Source: an uncultured Sphingorhabdus sp. (GTDB lineage: Bacteria; Pseudomonadota; Alphaproteobacteria; Sphingomonadales; Sphingomonadaceae). Taken from it: a stretch of 64,000 nucleotides of DNA. Made by a program: the position numbers and the translations under genes. The notes below the pieces were generated by a model. That model was not told where the DNA came from. It worked only from the letters and a program-made list of their open reading frames with translations, and did no database searches. Below are positions 42,910 through 52,874 of this stretch, piece after piece. The DNA lies in contig CANLOL010000001.1 of NCBI GenBank assembly GCA_947492905.1, forward strand, positions 412,578 through 476,577, given 5' to 3'. The first letter of the stretch is position 1, and every line of letters begins with the position of its first letter.

Positions 42910-44015
42910 TGAAACGTATTGCCATCACTGGCGCAAAAGGGCTTCTTGGGTGGCATAGCGCGGCGCATCTGCATGCCGCCAATTGCGGTGCGCGCTTTAA
43001 CGGCGATGAAGCTCCTTATGATATTATTCAAATCGACCATGCTGCTTTTGATGATGGCCTATCGGAACGTCTGCACGGAGTAGATGCGATACTTCATTTT
43101 GCAGGGGTGAATCGCGGCGATGATGTCGAAACGGCCAATCCAGAGATTGCGCAAAAATTGGTGGATGCATGTGCTAAGGCTCAAATCAACCCGCATATTG
43201 TCTATGCCAACAGTAGCCATGCCGCCTATGATACGCCCTATGGCAATGCCAAGCGCATCGCAGGGGAAATATTATCCCAATATGCCAATCGCTACACCAA
43301 TATGATTTTGCCGCATATTTTTGGCGAATGTGCGCGGCCACATTATAATAATGTTACGGCAACGCTAATTGATTGTCTATGGAATGATAAAACACCAGAG
43401 ATTAACCCAGAGGGCCGCGTTAATTTGTTGCATGCTGGGGCAGCCGCAGATAGTGCCATTGATGCGATATTGACAGAAACAATGGGCGATATTGCGCCCA
43501 AAGGCCGCGATATGAGCATTCACGATTTATATGAAAAGCTTAGCCATTTTCATGCCCTTTATCAGGATAATATCTTCCCCAATCTATCCGATGATTTTGA
43601 TTTAGCATTATTCAACAGCTATCGCAGCGCAGCCTTTCCGCATCATTACCCAAAGGCGATGAAAATCAACTCTGACCATCGCGGCACATTATTTGAGAGC
43701 GCAAAAGGCGGGAATGCCAGCCATACATTTTTATCCACCACAGCCCCCGGCAAAATACGCGGCGATCATTTTCATTTAGGACTAGTTGAGCGTTTCTTAG
43801 TCGTATCGGGTGAGGCCATCATTCGTATCCGCAAGGTTTTAACCGACGAAGTGCATGAATTTCATGTATCGGGTGATACGCCCGTAGCGATTGACCAAAT
43901 CCCATTACACACCCATAATATTGAAAATATCGGGGATGAGGATGTGATTACATTTTTCTGGGCGCATAGCATTTTTGATCCCAGCAACCCCGATACCTAT
44001 GCTGACCCTGTTTGA
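42909..44015 (+). CDS. fnlB: UDP-2-acetamido-2,6-dideoxy-hexulose reductase (CapF/FnlB type)
   Basis: Second enzyme of UDP-L-FucNAc synthesis. The N-terminal SDR domain starts KRIAITGAKGLLGWH. The C-terminal cupin domain (about residues 250-368) holds DHRGTLFESAKGG and RGDHFHLGLVERFLVVSGEAIIRIRK, with the His pair and Glu that bind zinc in CapF. I chose ATG 42909, which overlaps the upstream stop by one base; an ATG at 42897 inside the previous gene is possible. The 368-aa length is normal for CapF. Confidence 0.9.
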   Translation: MKRIAITGAKGLLGWHSAAHLHAANCGARFNGDEAPYDIIQIDHAAFDDGLSERLHGVDAILHFAGVNRGDDVETANPEIAQKLVDACAKAQINPHIVYANSSHAAYDTPYGNAKRIAGEILSQYANRYTNMILPHIFGECARPHYNNVTATLIDCLWNDKTPEINPEGRVNLLHAGAAADSAIDAILTETMGDIAPKGRDMSIHDLYEKLSHFHALYQDNIFPNLSDDFDLALFNSYRSAAFPHHYPKAMKINSDHRGTLFESAKGGNASHTFLSTTAPGKIRGDHFHLGLVERFLVVSGEAIIRIRKVLTDEVHEFHVSGDTPVAIDQIPLHTHNIENIGDEDVITFFWAHSIFDPSNPDTYADPV

Positions 44016-44025
44016 GATATAAATT

Positions 44026-45162
44026 ATGACATTAAACATCACCACGATATTGGGCACACGGCCAGAGATTATCCGCCTATCGCGGGTCATGAATAGGCTG
44101 GATAATCATGTGAACCACCGCATCATTCATACCGGGCAAAATTGGGACTATGAATTGAATGAAGTGTTTTTCAAAGATTTGGGCGTGCGCAAACCCGATC
44201 ATTTCATGGGCGTTGATACATCATCTTTGGGCAATGTTTTGGGCGGCATATTGGTCGAAACCGAAAAAGAATTACAAAATAACCGCCCTGATGCAATCCT
44301 CATATTGGGCGATACCAACAGCGCAATAGCTGCATTAATGGCACGGCGAATGAAAATACCCGTCTATCATATGGAAGCTGGCAACCGCAGCTTTGACCGT
44401 AATGTGCCAGAGGAAACCAACCGCCGCATGGTCGATCATATTAGCGATTTTAATCTGGTCTATACCGAACATGCGCGCCGCCATCTGCTCAGCGAAGGCA
44501 TGGAGCATCGCCGTATCTATTTGACAGGATCGCCCATGCGCGAGGTGCTCGATCATTATCGCGACAAAATCGAAGCATCGGATATATTATCACAGCTCAG
44601 CCTTACAAAAGGGCAATATTTTATCGCATCTTTGCACCGCGAAGAAAATGTCGATAGCAAAGAGCGTCTCATGCAGCTGATGGAAGCGCTAAATAAATTA
44701 GCTGAAACTTATGATTATCCGATTATATTATCGACCCATCCGCGCACTCGCAAACGCCTTGACGCCATCGAAGGCCTATCGCTGCATTCCAATATTAAGG
44801 ATATGAAGCCCTTTGGTTTTCATGATTATAATGCTCTGCAAATGAACAGCTTTTGCGCGATTAGCGACAGCGGCACGATTGCCGAAGAATCCAGCCTATT
44901 GGATTTTCCTGCTATCACCCCGCGCGATGCTATTGAACGGCCAGAGGCGATTGATACTGGCAGCATCATAGCAACAGGCCTCAAATGCGATGCTATATTA
45001 GAGGCGGTTCAATTGGTAAGCACGCTCCATAAAGATCGCGAGAATATTATCCCCGATGATTATCAAATCAAAAATACATCGCAGCGGGTGGTCAAATTAA
45101 TCATGGGAAGCGCGCGCCTATCCAATGATTGGGATGGCATCAGGATGCATGACTATATTTAA
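44026..45162 (+). CDS. fnlC: UDP-N-acetylglucosamine 2-epimerase family (FnlC/CapG type)
   Basis: Third enzyme, expected to epimerise C2 to give UDP-L-FucNAc. A GT-B-fold enzyme of 378 aa: TILGTRPEIIRLSRV near the N-terminus, HTGQNWDYELNEVFF, LGDTNSAIAALMARR, HMEAGNRSFDRNVPEETNRRM, and SDSGTIAEESSLLDFP at the UDP-binding site. The long version of the GN-RSFDRNVPEE loop separates FnlC/WbjD from ordinary WecB. It follows fnlB by 10 bp. With its two neighbours it makes the pathway complete, which supports the substrate assignment. Confidence 0.9.
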   Translation: MTLNITTILGTRPEIIRLSRVMNRLDNHVNHRIIHTGQNWDYELNEVFFKDLGVRKPDHFMGVDTSSLGNVLGGILVETEKELQNNRPDAILILGDTNSAIAALMARRMKIPVYHMEAGNRSFDRNVPEETNRRMVDHISDFNLVYTEHARRHLLSEGMEHRRIYLTGSPMREVLDHYRDKIEASDILSQLSLTKGQYFIASLHREENVDSKERLMQLMEALNKLAETYDYPIILSTHPRTRKRLDAIEGLSLHSNIKDMKPFGFHDYNALQMNSFCAISDSGTIAEESSLLDFPAITPRDAIERPEAIDTGSIIATGLKCDAILEAVQLVSTLHKDRENIIPDDYQIKNTSQRVVKLIMGSARLSNDWDGIRMHDYI

Positions 45163-45174
45163 AAGGGCCACTCT

Positions 45175-45777
45175 TTGACCTTATTGCAACGGGCCATAAA
45201 ACGGATGTTTGATGTCATATTGGCAATCATATTATTGCTGCTGACATGGCCAATCCTATTGATAGCCATGTTCATAGCGCGCATAGATTGCAAAGCCAGC
45301 GGCCTATTTTCGCAGTTACGCATAGGCAGGTATGGCAAGCCTTTTACCATTTATAAGATACGCTCGATGCGCGCTAATGATGCATCCAAAGAGGGTTATG
45401 TCACCGCATCCAATGATGCGCGTATATCAAAATCTGGGGCTTTTTTTCGCAAAAGCAAAATCGATGAATTGCCGCAACTCTGGAATATCATCATCGGTGA
45501 AATGTCCTTCATTGGGCCGCGGCCCGATATGCCCGGATATGCCGATAAGCTATCGGGCGATGATCGAGCAGTTTTGCAATTACGCCCAGGTATCACAGGG
45601 CCAGCGACGCTGAAATATCGCAATGAAGAGGATATTTTAGCAGCGCAAGATGACCCGCAAGCCTATAATGATACGGTTTTGTGGCCCGATAAAGTCGCCA
45701 TCAATCGCGCCTATTTGGATAATTATAGTTTCTTCGAAGATTTGCGCTTATTATGGCGCACAATCAGCGGGACATGA
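45175..45777 (+). CDS. initiating sugar-phosphate transferase (PglC/WcaJ-type)
   Basis: Links the first sugar phosphate to undecaprenyl phosphate in the inner membrane, starting the repeat unit. At 200 aa it is the minimal monotopic form, with one hydrophobic helix (about residues 13-38) and the catalytic bacterial sugar transferase domain. The latter has GKPFTIYKIRSMR, FRKSKIDELPQLWNIIIGEMSFIGPRP with the Asp-Glu pair, and LRPGITGPATLKYRNEE. The start is TTG. Given the FucNAc genes before it, FucNAc-1-P or another UDP-HexNAc is the probable substrate. Confidence 0.88.
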   Translation: MTLLQRAIKRMFDVILAIILLLLTWPILLIAMFIARIDCKASGLFSQLRIGRYGKPFTIYKIRSMRANDASKEGYVTASNDARISKSGAFFRKSKIDELPQLWNIIIGEMSFIGPRPDMPGYADKLSGDDRAVLQLRPGITGPATLKYRNEEDILAAQDDPQAYNDTVLWPDKVAINRAYLDNYSFFEDLRLLWRTISGT

Positions 45778-47009
45778 GCATGAAGATACTCATCATCTAT
45801 CGCCATTTTTGGCCCGACAGTCCGCCCTATGCTTCTATGTTGCGGACATTGGCCAGCCGCTTAGTTGAAAATGGCCATAGCGTTGAAATATTGTGCGAGC
45901 AGCCCTGCTATAAAGAGAGCGATCTCGCTAAACAAAGCCCAAGCCTTGAGGATTTAGACGGTATTGTCGTTAAGCGCCTGCGCCGTTTTCCTTTTGCGAA
46001 TATTGCCCTCATGCGCAAATTGGGCAGCTTTGCATTTGCGGGCCGTGCTCTGTGTAAATCAATCGTCTCTCGCATTAGAGGAGAGCGCTATGATTTGATA
46101 TGGAGCGCCTCTATCCCGCCCGTTGTCCAAGGCGCATCGGCAGGCCTAATCGCGCGGATTTTTGACGCGAAACTCCTCTACCATATCCAAGATATATATC
46201 CCGAATTAGCATCGCATATGGGATATTTAAAACCCAGCAATCCTCTCTATAAATTATTGGCTCTCATCGAGCGCAGCACGCGCCGCAGAGCGGACCGCAT
46301 CATCACCCTGTCACAGGATATGGCCAATAAGGTGAGCAGCCTTACCAGCAAATCTGATAATATCCGCATCATCAATAATTTTGGCCTGCAATCTTTTGAT
46401 GCCCCCGCAAAAACAGAAATCTCGCCACCTTCCGATAAGCAAAGCGAAGCAAAAAGCGATATAGTCAATTTTATCTTTGCAGGTAATTTGGGCGTATTTC
46501 AAAAATTAGAAAATGTGATTGATGCTATGCATTTGGCCAAGCGCGATGATGCTATGCTGAGCTTTATGGGCGAAGGCAAAGCATTAGATATGCTCAAATC
46601 ACGTAGCCAAAATGCTGATAACATCCATTTTTTAGCGCACCGCCCGTTTGAACAAGCCCGCCAAGAAATTGCCAAAGCCGACGTCGGAATTGTATCCCTA
46701 GAGGCTGGCGTTTATCAATATGCTTTTCCATCCAAAACATTGACCTATTGGGATTTGGGTTTGCCCGCCTTAGTGATTGTTGAACCCGATAGTGCATTGG
46801 CGCAATTTTGCGCGATGCGCGAAGTTGCTTTGGTGGTCGCACCCGATGACATAGAGGGGCTATCAAAAGCAATAACGCGCCTAAGCACAGACACGGCATT
46901 GCGAGAGCGCATGGCAGCGCAGGTAAAGATTGTCCGAGAAGAAATGAGCTTACCCGCAATTTTATCACAATGGGATATGATGATAGAGGAGCTATCCGAT
47001 GCCCAATAA
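45774..47009 (+). CDS. glycosyltransferase family 4, WbuB-like
   Basis: A 411-aa retaining GT-B glycosyltransferase. The start ATG (MSMKILIIYRHFWPDSPPYASMLR) overlaps the previous stop as ATGA; MKILII at 45780 is a second choice. The GT4 acceptor half includes HIQDIYPELASHMGYLK. The donor half has FAGNLGVFQKLENVIDAM, FMGEGKALDML and the signature ADVGIVSLEAGVYQYAFPSKTLTYW. It resembles WbuB, which adds L-FucNAc to a lipid-linked sugar, in line with the upstream FucNAc genes. It acts at the cytoplasmic membrane face. Confidence 0.86.
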   Translation: MSMKILIIYRHFWPDSPPYASMLRTLASRLVENGHSVEILCEQPCYKESDLAKQSPSLEDLDGIVVKRLRRFPFANIALMRKLGSFAFAGRALCKSIVSRIRGERYDLIWSASIPPVVQGASAGLIARIFDAKLLYHIQDIYPELASHMGYLKPSNPLYKLLALIERSTRRRADRIITLSQDMANKVSSLTSKSDNIRIINNFGLQSFDAPAKTEISPPSDKQSEAKSDIVNFIFAGNLGVFQKLENVIDAMHLAKRDDAMLSFMGEGKALDMLKSRSQNADNIHFLAHRPFEQARQEIAKADVGIVSLEAGVYQYAFPSKTLTYWDLGLPALVIVEPDSALAQFCAMREVALVVAPDDIEGLSKAITRLSTDTALRERMAAQVKIVREEMSLPAILSQWDMMIEELSDAQ

Positions 47010-47838
47010 GGTAAAATCTGCGGCTATCATCGTGAATTGGCGCGAACCGCATATGACATTGCGCGCCGCCGAGAGCTTATTACAGCAAAGCAGTCCGCTT
47101 GATCGCATCATGATTGTCGATAATGGAAGCGGCGATGATAGCGCCGAAATATTAGCACAATCATTGGAACAATATGATAGATGCACCCTGATTTGCTTGC
47201 CTGAAAATCTTGGATTTGGCGGCGGTAATAATGCAGCATTACGCATGCTATTATCTGATGGCTTTGATAGGATATGGCTGTTTAACAATGACGCTATTGC
47301 CGATAAAAATTGCCATGAAAAATTGCAACAACGCATGCATAGTGATGATGGTATCGGCGCAGTAGGCAGCACAATCTATGATCCCAAAAAGCCCAATGAA
47401 AATAACATTGGCCATTATTTTGATCTCAAATCACTCACGGCGAAAATGCTCTATGATGAGGCATCATTAAACAAAAAACCCTATGCATGGGTGACGGCCG
47501 CCTCAGTATATTTGCGCGGTGATGCCTTGCGAAAAGCAGGAATATTTGACGAGAGCTTTTTTATGTATTGGGAAGATGTTGATCTATGCATGCGCATAAA
47601 AGAGGCAGGTTATACGCTATCGGTGGCCCAAGATGCTATGGTGGAACATGAAGCAGGCACAAGTTCCGATAAAATGCCCGTACAGCGTTATTTATGGCAT
47701 TTATCATCCCATTTGCACTGGCATCAAAAACATGTCTCCACGGGTGTTGCTGCGAAGATGAAAATTAAGTCCAAATATTTGATTAAAGCAATATTTGACC
47801 GAGACTTGGAACGCGCTATCGCTCTATTCAAAGCTTAA
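46999..47838 (+). CDS. glycosyltransferase family 2, rhamnosyltransferase-like
   Basis: A 279-aa inverting GT-A glycosyltransferase. It shows VNWREPHMTLRAAESLLQQ, the donor-binding IVDNGSGDDSAEIL, LGFGGGNNAALR, and the DxD-type metal site LFNNDAIADK. The acceptor loop FMYWEDVDLCMRIKEAGY follows. This pattern is common in rhamnosyltransferases, matching the nearby rml genes. It overlaps the WbuB-like gene by 11 bases and is the last plus-strand gene before the minus-strand block. Confidence 0.87.
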   Translation: MPNKVKSAAIIVNWREPHMTLRAAESLLQQSSPLDRIMIVDNGSGDDSAEILAQSLEQYDRCTLICLPENLGFGGGNNAALRMLLSDGFDRIWLFNNDAIADKNCHEKLQQRMHSDDGIGAVGSTIYDPKKPNENNIGHYFDLKSLTAKMLYDEASLNKKPYAWVTAASVYLRGDALRKAGIFDESFFMYWEDVDLCMRIKEAGYTLSVAQDAMVEHEAGTSSDKMPVQRYLWHLSSHLHWHQKHVSTGVAAKMKIKSKYLIKAIFDRDLERAIALFKA

Positions 47839-48830
47839 ATTAAGTCCATTATAGTTTGCGCTCTGACACCAGGCGCAAATTGCGCAAGATGTTGATCTAT
47901 GCCCGATGGCACTCGCGCTATATCCAAATTCTCTAAGGTTTGCTTGTCATATATCATCCCATAATCGCCCACCGTATCGCGCAATCCGCCCACATTGCTA
48001 TGGATGACAATAGCGCCTTGTGCCAACGCCTCTAGCGCACCAATGCCAAAGCCTTCATAATGCGAGAGTTGCAGATAATATTTATGAGAGCGCAGCAATT
48101 CATATTTCTCTTTGGCGCTAATATAGCCGGTAATGCGCACGCGCTCTGCGATATTCAAACGCGCTGCCTCTGCATCAATTAGATCGCGCCTATCGTCACG
48201 GCCAATGATAGTGAAATATGTATCAGGATATTTTTGCGCCGCCAAAGCAATAAATTCTAAGGCTTCATACAGTCCTTTTCGGCGAATATTATTGGCGCTG
48301 TCCAAACCGCATATCGTCATAAAAGAGGCTGCTGTTCGAAAATCATGGGCCACTGGATTTTCCGATGGGACCTTAGACAATTTCTCCGTTACCGCAGGAA
48401 CGCCATGATAGCTTAATTTGATTTTACCTTTTCCAATGAAGGCCAATTCACGCATACGTTCATAATCGCTGGTTGATACTGCCAATATTTTTTTGGCTAT
48501 CAACAGGCCGATATAAAATAATATTATCCGTCCGATATAAGAGAATATATTGGGCGCAAATTCGCGGCGTAATTGTTCAGCACCGCCCGTCAATATGGTG
48601 CGTTTGCCGCGCAGCAAGGCAATGAAGGCAGCTAAGGATGCAAAGGAGAAGAAATAGCCAAGCAGCGCATCATAGCGGCCAAAAAACACATCGCGAAATT
48701 GCCGCGATGTCATGACACGCTCTACATCATCATGGGCGCGCAAGCTATCTGCTTCATCGGCATAAAAGCCTTGATCTAACATCGAAGATCGCGGTACGCG
48801 CGCATAGAGCAATATGGATTTACCCTTCAT
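47835..48830 (-). CDS. glycosyltransferase family 4
   Basis: A 331-aa GT-B protein from ATG 48828-48830, which overlaps the sulfotransferase stop by 11 bases; the frame is open nine codons further up. The C-terminal donor half has DTYFTIIGRDDRRDLIDAEAARL, ERVRITGYISAKEKYELLRSHKYYLQLSHYEGFGIGALEALAQGAIVIHSNVGGLRDTVG, the usual E-x7-E motif. It is tail-to-tail with the GT2 gene, overlapping by four bases. It probably adds a further sugar to the repeat unit; donor and acceptor unknown. Confidence 0.85.
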   Translation of the reverse strand: MKGKSILLYARVPRSSMLDQGFYADEADSLRAHDDVERVMTSRQFRDVFFGRYDALLGYFFSFASLAAFIALLRGKRTILTGGAEQLRREFAPNIFSYIGRIILFYIGLLIAKKILAVSTSDYERMRELAFIGKGKIKLSYHGVPAVTEKLSKVPSENPVAHDFRTAASFMTICGLDSANNIRRKGLYEALEFIALAAQKYPDTYFTIIGRDDRRDLIDAEAARLNIAERVRITGYISAKEKYELLRSHKYYLQLSHYEGFGIGALEALAQGAIVIHSNVGGLRDTVGDYGMIYDKQTLENLDIARVPSGIDQHLAQFAPGVRAQTIMDLI

Positions 48831-49689
48831 AACCAAACCGCTGTAATGTAGGGCCAATCAATTGCATAATCGCATCATCTGGCCTATCGCCGCGCCCTTT
48901 TCCAACCGAACTATGATGCACCGAAGCACAGGCTTGCTCAATAGAGTTCTTTGCAATATCTTCGCCCAGATAATGCATGATATTGCTAATTTCTTGGCGT
49001 GGGTCTGCTGTTAAATCTTCATATTTAAGGCTATGATAATCGCCCAAAGCCTCTAAATCATCCTGTGCTTTTTCAACGCAAGCGCGCCATTGCTGCACGC
49101 ATAATTCATCCAATGATATATCTTTATCTAAGGAAGCCATATCGGCAAATTGTGGCCCCCAAAAAGACATATGCGCCTTAGACCCAAGCAATAATTGCGC
49201 CCGCGCCTTGATAAAGCGCCCTCCATAAATAGGAAGATCCAGCATCGGTGTATGCCGAATTTTGGCCCAATAATAAGGCCAGCTTTGCACTTCCATCTCT
49301 CCGCGCCACCGTTTCTTAGCCGAAGCCAAGACATCAACCCCATCGCGCACAATGAACAAAAATTTAGCTTCTGGAAAAATCTCTACAATGAAGGGGATAC
49401 GCAGACTATTGGCACAGGTTTTTTCGACAATATATTGCGGTTTACCGCTGCGCAGCCATTGTTGATGAAATGCGCCTCTTATGAATTTTTTGACTGAAGC
49501 TGTAGCCATTTCCGCATCAAATTCATCATGCACAGCAGAGAGGTTACCATGACGCCAAATCGGGTTAATCTCATCACAATCCCAGGTCGTAAATCCATCA
49601 AATTTGCACAATGTATCGCGCAAAATATTGGTACCAGAGCGCCCTGCGCCAATGATGATAAGCGGCGTAAATTTTATCGCTTCGTCCAT
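48820..49689 (-). CDS. sulfotransferase family protein
   Basis: A 289-aa PAPS-dependent sulfotransferase-like protein. The 5'-phosphosulfate loop IIIGAGRSGTNILRDTL has Gly14-Thr20. The 3'-phosphate-binding segment FLFIVRDGVDVLASAKKRW has the conserved Arg, and a later KYEDLTADPRQEISNIMHYLGED is typical. It forms a pair with the GT4 gene (overlapping frames). In a polysaccharide cluster it may sulfate the polymer, a trait of marine bacteria, though deviant members act as glycan-linked enzymes of other kinds. The 49690-49916 gap to the next gene holds its promoter. Confidence 0.82.
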   Translation of the reverse strand: MDEAIKFTPLIIIGAGRSGTNILRDTLCKFDGFTTWDCDEINPIWRHGNLSAVHDEFDAEMATASVKKFIRGAFHQQWLRSGKPQYIVEKTCANSLRIPFIVEIFPEAKFLFIVRDGVDVLASAKKRWRGEMEVQSWPYYWAKIRHTPMLDLPIYGGRFIKARAQLLLGSKAHMSFWGPQFADMASLDKDISLDELCVQQWRACVEKAQDDLEALGDYHSLKYEDLTADPRQEISNIMHYLGEDIAKNSIEQACASVHHSSVGKGRGDRPDDAIMQLIGPTLQRFGYEG

Positions 49690-49916
49690 CGCCCCTCACC
49701 CTTAATAATTGACCCAATAGTCATGATAATGTGCATATCTGCGTCCATAGGGTTAATCCATGACTCTTTGATAGCGATAGTGCAATGGATTTTTCATAGC
49801 TGGCTATATATGTCGGTAAAGAATGACGGATGAAAATGATAGGATCATCATAAAGATTGACGCTATGGCGCGAGCTGCCATAAGGTTTGGAAAATTTTGG
49901 GCAAACGGAATGAGCA

Positions 49917-51077
49917 ATGCATAATATTTATCCCTCTTGGCCGCATTTCACCGATGAGGAAGCCGATGCTGTTCACAATGTGATTGCATCGAACAAAGTT
50001 AATTATTGGACGGGGCAAATCGGCCGAGAATTTGAGCGCGAATATGCGGCTTGGGCCGATAGCAAGCGTGCGATAGCATTGGCCAATGGTACTTTGGCGC
50101 TTGATCTTGCCCTAAAAGCATTAGGCATAGGCAAAGGCGATGAAGTCATCGTCACGCCGCGCAGCTTTATAGCATCGGTATCCAGCGTGGTGACTGCGGG
50201 GGCGACCCCGATTTTTGCAGATGTGGATTATGACAGCGGCAATTTGAGTGTAGAGACGATAGCGCCCAAAATCACCAAAGCGACAAAAGCCATTATCCCT
50301 GTGCATTTGGGGGGCTGGCCCGCCGATATGCCAGCGATTATGCAATTGGCCAATGCGCATGATATTGCCGTAATAGAGGATTGCGCCCAAGCGCATGGTG
50401 CTAAAATCAATGGAAAATCCGTGGGCAGTTTTGGTCATGTTGGCGCTTGGTCATTTTGCCAAGATAAGATTATGACCACCGGCGGCGAAGGCGGCATGGT
50501 TACCACCCAAGACGAAGATTTATGGCAATATATGTGGTCCTATAAAGACCATGGCAAAAATTGGGATGCTGTTTACAATCAGCAGCATCCGCCCGGATTT
50601 CGGTTCGTACATGATAGCTTTGGCACCAATTGGCGCATGTTGGAAATGCAGTCCGCAATAGGGCGTATCCAATTACAGCGAATGGAGGGCTGGCGCGCGC
50701 GCCGCACAAAAAATGCCGCCATGATAGCGCAAGCCCTTGCGCCTTTTGATGCAATTATCCGCAGACCAAAACCCAATGATGGATTTGTGCATGCCTATTA
50801 TAAATATTATGCTTATGTGCGGCCTGAAACGTCTATTGACCGTGATGCATTAGTGTCCAAATTGATCGAAAATAATGTGCCTGTTATGCATGGCACATGT
50901 TCGGAAATTTATCTGGAAAAAGCTTTTGATAATACGCCATGGCGTCCAGAAACACGTTTGCCCATAGCAAAAGAATTGGGCGAAACCAGCATGATGTTCA
51001 TGGTGCATCCGACATTATTGGATGATGATATGGAAAAAATATGCGCCTCTATCACCGAAGTGATGAAGAGCATATAA
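49917..51077 (+). CDS. DegT/DnrJ/EryC1/StrS-type sugar aminotransferase
   Basis: A 386-aa PLP-dependent aminotransferase acting on nucleotide keto-sugars. It has YWTGQIGREFEREYA, ALANGTLALDLALKALGIGKGDEVIVTP, HLGGWPADMPAIM and IEDCAQAHGAKINGKSVGSFGHVGAWSFCQDKIMTTGGEGGM. In the last stretch the Lys of QDK is the PLP Schiff-base residue. The substrate may be a dTDP- or GDP/UDP-4-keto-6-deoxyhexose; the presence of rmlB nearby makes dTDP-4-keto-6-deoxyglucose possible. It is convergent with rmlA (8-bp gap). Confidence 0.9.
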   Translation: MHNIYPSWPHFTDEEADAVHNVIASNKVNYWTGQIGREFEREYAAWADSKRAIALANGTLALDLALKALGIGKGDEVIVTPRSFIASVSSVVTAGATPIFADVDYDSGNLSVETIAPKITKATKAIIPVHLGGWPADMPAIMQLANAHDIAVIEDCAQAHGAKINGKSVGSFGHVGAWSFCQDKIMTTGGEGGMVTTQDEDLWQYMWSYKDHGKNWDAVYNQQHPPGFRFVHDSFGTNWRMLEMQSAIGRIQLQRMEGWRARRTKNAAMIAQALAPFDAIIRRPKPNDGFVHAYYKYYAYVRPETSIDRDALVSKLIENNVPVMHGTCSEIYLEKAFDNTPWRPETRLPIAKELGETSMMFMVHPTLLDDDMEKICASITEVMKSI

Positions 51078-51085
51078 TAAGCGCC

Positions 51086-51967
51086 CTAGCCTTTATTCTT
51101 CATTAGGCGCACCAAATATTGCCCATATTCGGTTTTAAGAAGCGGCTGTATATAGTCGCTTAATTGTGCATCATCAATCCAGCCATTGCGATAGGCGATT
51201 TCTTCTGGACAGCCAATTTTTAGCCCTTGGCGTTTTTCCACGGTACGGACAAATTCGCCCGCCTCGAGCAAGCTTTCATGCGTGCCTGTATCCAGCCAAG
51301 CATAGCCGCGCCCCATTTTTTGCAAATCAAGCGCGCCTTTATCCAAATATTGTTCGAGCAATGACGTGATTTCCAATTCACCGCGATGCGAAGGCACAAT
51401 ATTAGCCGCAAGTTTCGGAGCATCACCATCCAAGAAATATAATCCGGTTACGGCAAAATCAGACGCAGGATTTTCCGGTTTTTCAATGATAGAATTAACC
51501 GTGCCATCCTCTTCGAAACCAACGACGCCATAACGCTCTGGGTCAGCAACTTGATAAGCAAATACAGTGCCGCCGCTTTCTTTATCAGATGCCGCTTGCA
51601 TCAATTCAGGCAGGCCATGACCATAAAAAATATTATCGCCCAGCACCATTACCGATGGCGCTCCTGCCAAAAATTCTTCTGCCAATAAATAGGCTTGCGC
51701 TAGCCCCTCAGGTTTGGCCTGTACAATATAGGTCAGCTCCATACCCCATTGGCTGCCGTCCGATAATAGGCGCTGAAATTGGGCCTGGTCTTCGGGCGTG
51801 GTAATAATCGCTACTTCATTGATGCCCGCCAGCATCAAAACGCTGAGCGGATAATAGATCATCGGCTTATCATAGATAGGCAATAATTGTTTGGATACAG
51901 ATCGGGTGACAGGGAATAGACGTGTGCCGCTGCCGCCTGCTAAAATAATGCCTTTACGCTGTGTCAT
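51086..51967 (-). CDS. rmlA: glucose-1-phosphate thymidylyltransferase
   Basis: First enzyme of dTDP-L-rhamnose synthesis, making dTDP-glucose. The 293-aa protein starts with KGIILAGGSGTRLFPVTRSVSKQLLPIYDKPMIYYPLS, the diagnostic nucleotidyltransferase signature. It has VMVLGDNIFYGHGL with the metal-binding Asp, and GVVGFEEDGTVNSIIEKP. It overlaps the rmlD stop by 14 bases, so the two are coupled. It is the last gene of the ugd-rmlCBDA series. Confidence 0.97.
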   Translation of the reverse strand: MTQRKGIILAGGSGTRLFPVTRSVSKQLLPIYDKPMIYYPLSVLMLAGINEVAIITTPEDQAQFQRLLSDGSQWGMELTYIVQAKPEGLAQAYLLAEEFLAGAPSVMVLGDNIFYGHGLPELMQAASDKESGGTVFAYQVADPERYGVVGFEEDGTVNSIIEKPENPASDFAVTGLYFLDGDAPKLAANIVPSHRGELEITSLLEQYLDKGALDLQKMGRGYAWLDTGTHESLLEAGEFVRTVEKRQGLKIGCPEEIAYRNGWIDDAQLSDYIQPLLKTEYGQYLVRLMKNKG

Positions 51968-52832
51968 CTGCTGTAATCCTTTTTAAGCAATCGTCCAATG
52001 CAATGCGCCAATCCGGTGCGCTCAGGCCGTATAAGGGGGCAAGATGCGATGAGTCTAGCCTCGAATTTAATGGCCGCACTGCTGGCGTTGGATAGTCTGT
52101 GGTGGGAATGGCATGTATCACAACTTCTATGCCCGCTTTTTTGACAATCTCTTGCGCAAATTCTGCCCAGCTCACACAAGGCGCACCCGCATAATGAATG
52201 ATTTGCGTGCTCGATTGATAGGGTTTTTCATGCTCTTGCTTAGCAATATTTAGCAATGCCGAGGCAATATCAACTGCGCTGGTTGGCCCGCCAATTTGAT
52301 CACCCACAATGTTCAATTCATCATTCGCATCTGCAATGCGCAAGATTGTTTTGACGAAATTCTTGCCATGCGATGAAAAAACCCATGATGTGCGCATGAT
52401 TATATTACGGCCCTCTGTACCTCTAATCAGGCGCTCGCCAGCGGCTTTGCTAAGCCCATATTGGTTTGGCGGGTCGATCGGATCATCAATGCTCCAGCAC
52501 GTATCGCCATCGCCGCGAAATACATAATCGGTGGAAATATGTAGGAGAGGAATCTGCTTTTGCGCAGCCGTCTGCGCCATGATATGCGGTGCATCCGCAT
52601 TAATTTTATGCGCTAAATCTTGCTCGCTCTCTGCTCCATCAACATTGGTATAGGCGGTAGCATTGATAATCACATCACAAGGGTTATCGGCAATGGCCGC
52701 CCTAATCGCATCACCATCGCACACATCAACATCATCGCGGCTAAGCGCGGTAAAATCATAGCCTGATGCAGCGGCCTGCAACCCTAATTCGCTGGCCACT
52801 TGCCCGCTTTTTCCAAATATTAAAAGTCGCAT
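51954..52832 (-). CDS. rmlD: dTDP-4-dehydrorhamnose reductase
   Basis: Last step of dTDP-L-rhamnose synthesis. A 292-aa SDR: LIFGKSGQVASELG for the cofactor, INATAYTNVDGAESEQDLAHKINADAP, STDYVFRGDGDTCWSIDDPIDPPNQYGLSKAAGE with the Tyr-x3-Lys pair, and RTSWVFSSHGKNFVKTI. It lies between rmlB (42-bp gap) and rmlA (overlapping). Length and motifs are normal. Confidence 0.96.
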   Translation of the reverse strand: MRLLIFGKSGQVASELGLQAAASGYDFTALSRDDVDVCDGDAIRAAIADNPCDVIINATAYTNVDGAESEQDLAHKINADAPHIMAQTAAQKQIPLLHISTDYVFRGDGDTCWSIDDPIDPPNQYGLSKAAGERLIRGTEGRNIIMRTSWVFSSHGKNFVKTILRIADANDELNIVGDQIGGPTSAVDIASALLNIAKQEHEKPYQSSTQIIHYAGAPCVSWAEFAQEIVKKAGIEVVIHAIPTTDYPTPAVRPLNSRLDSSHLAPLYGLSAPDWRIALDDCLKRITADDTA

Positions 52833-52874
52833 ATCACCCCTATAAGCATATCATAGCAAAGCCTATTGAGGGCT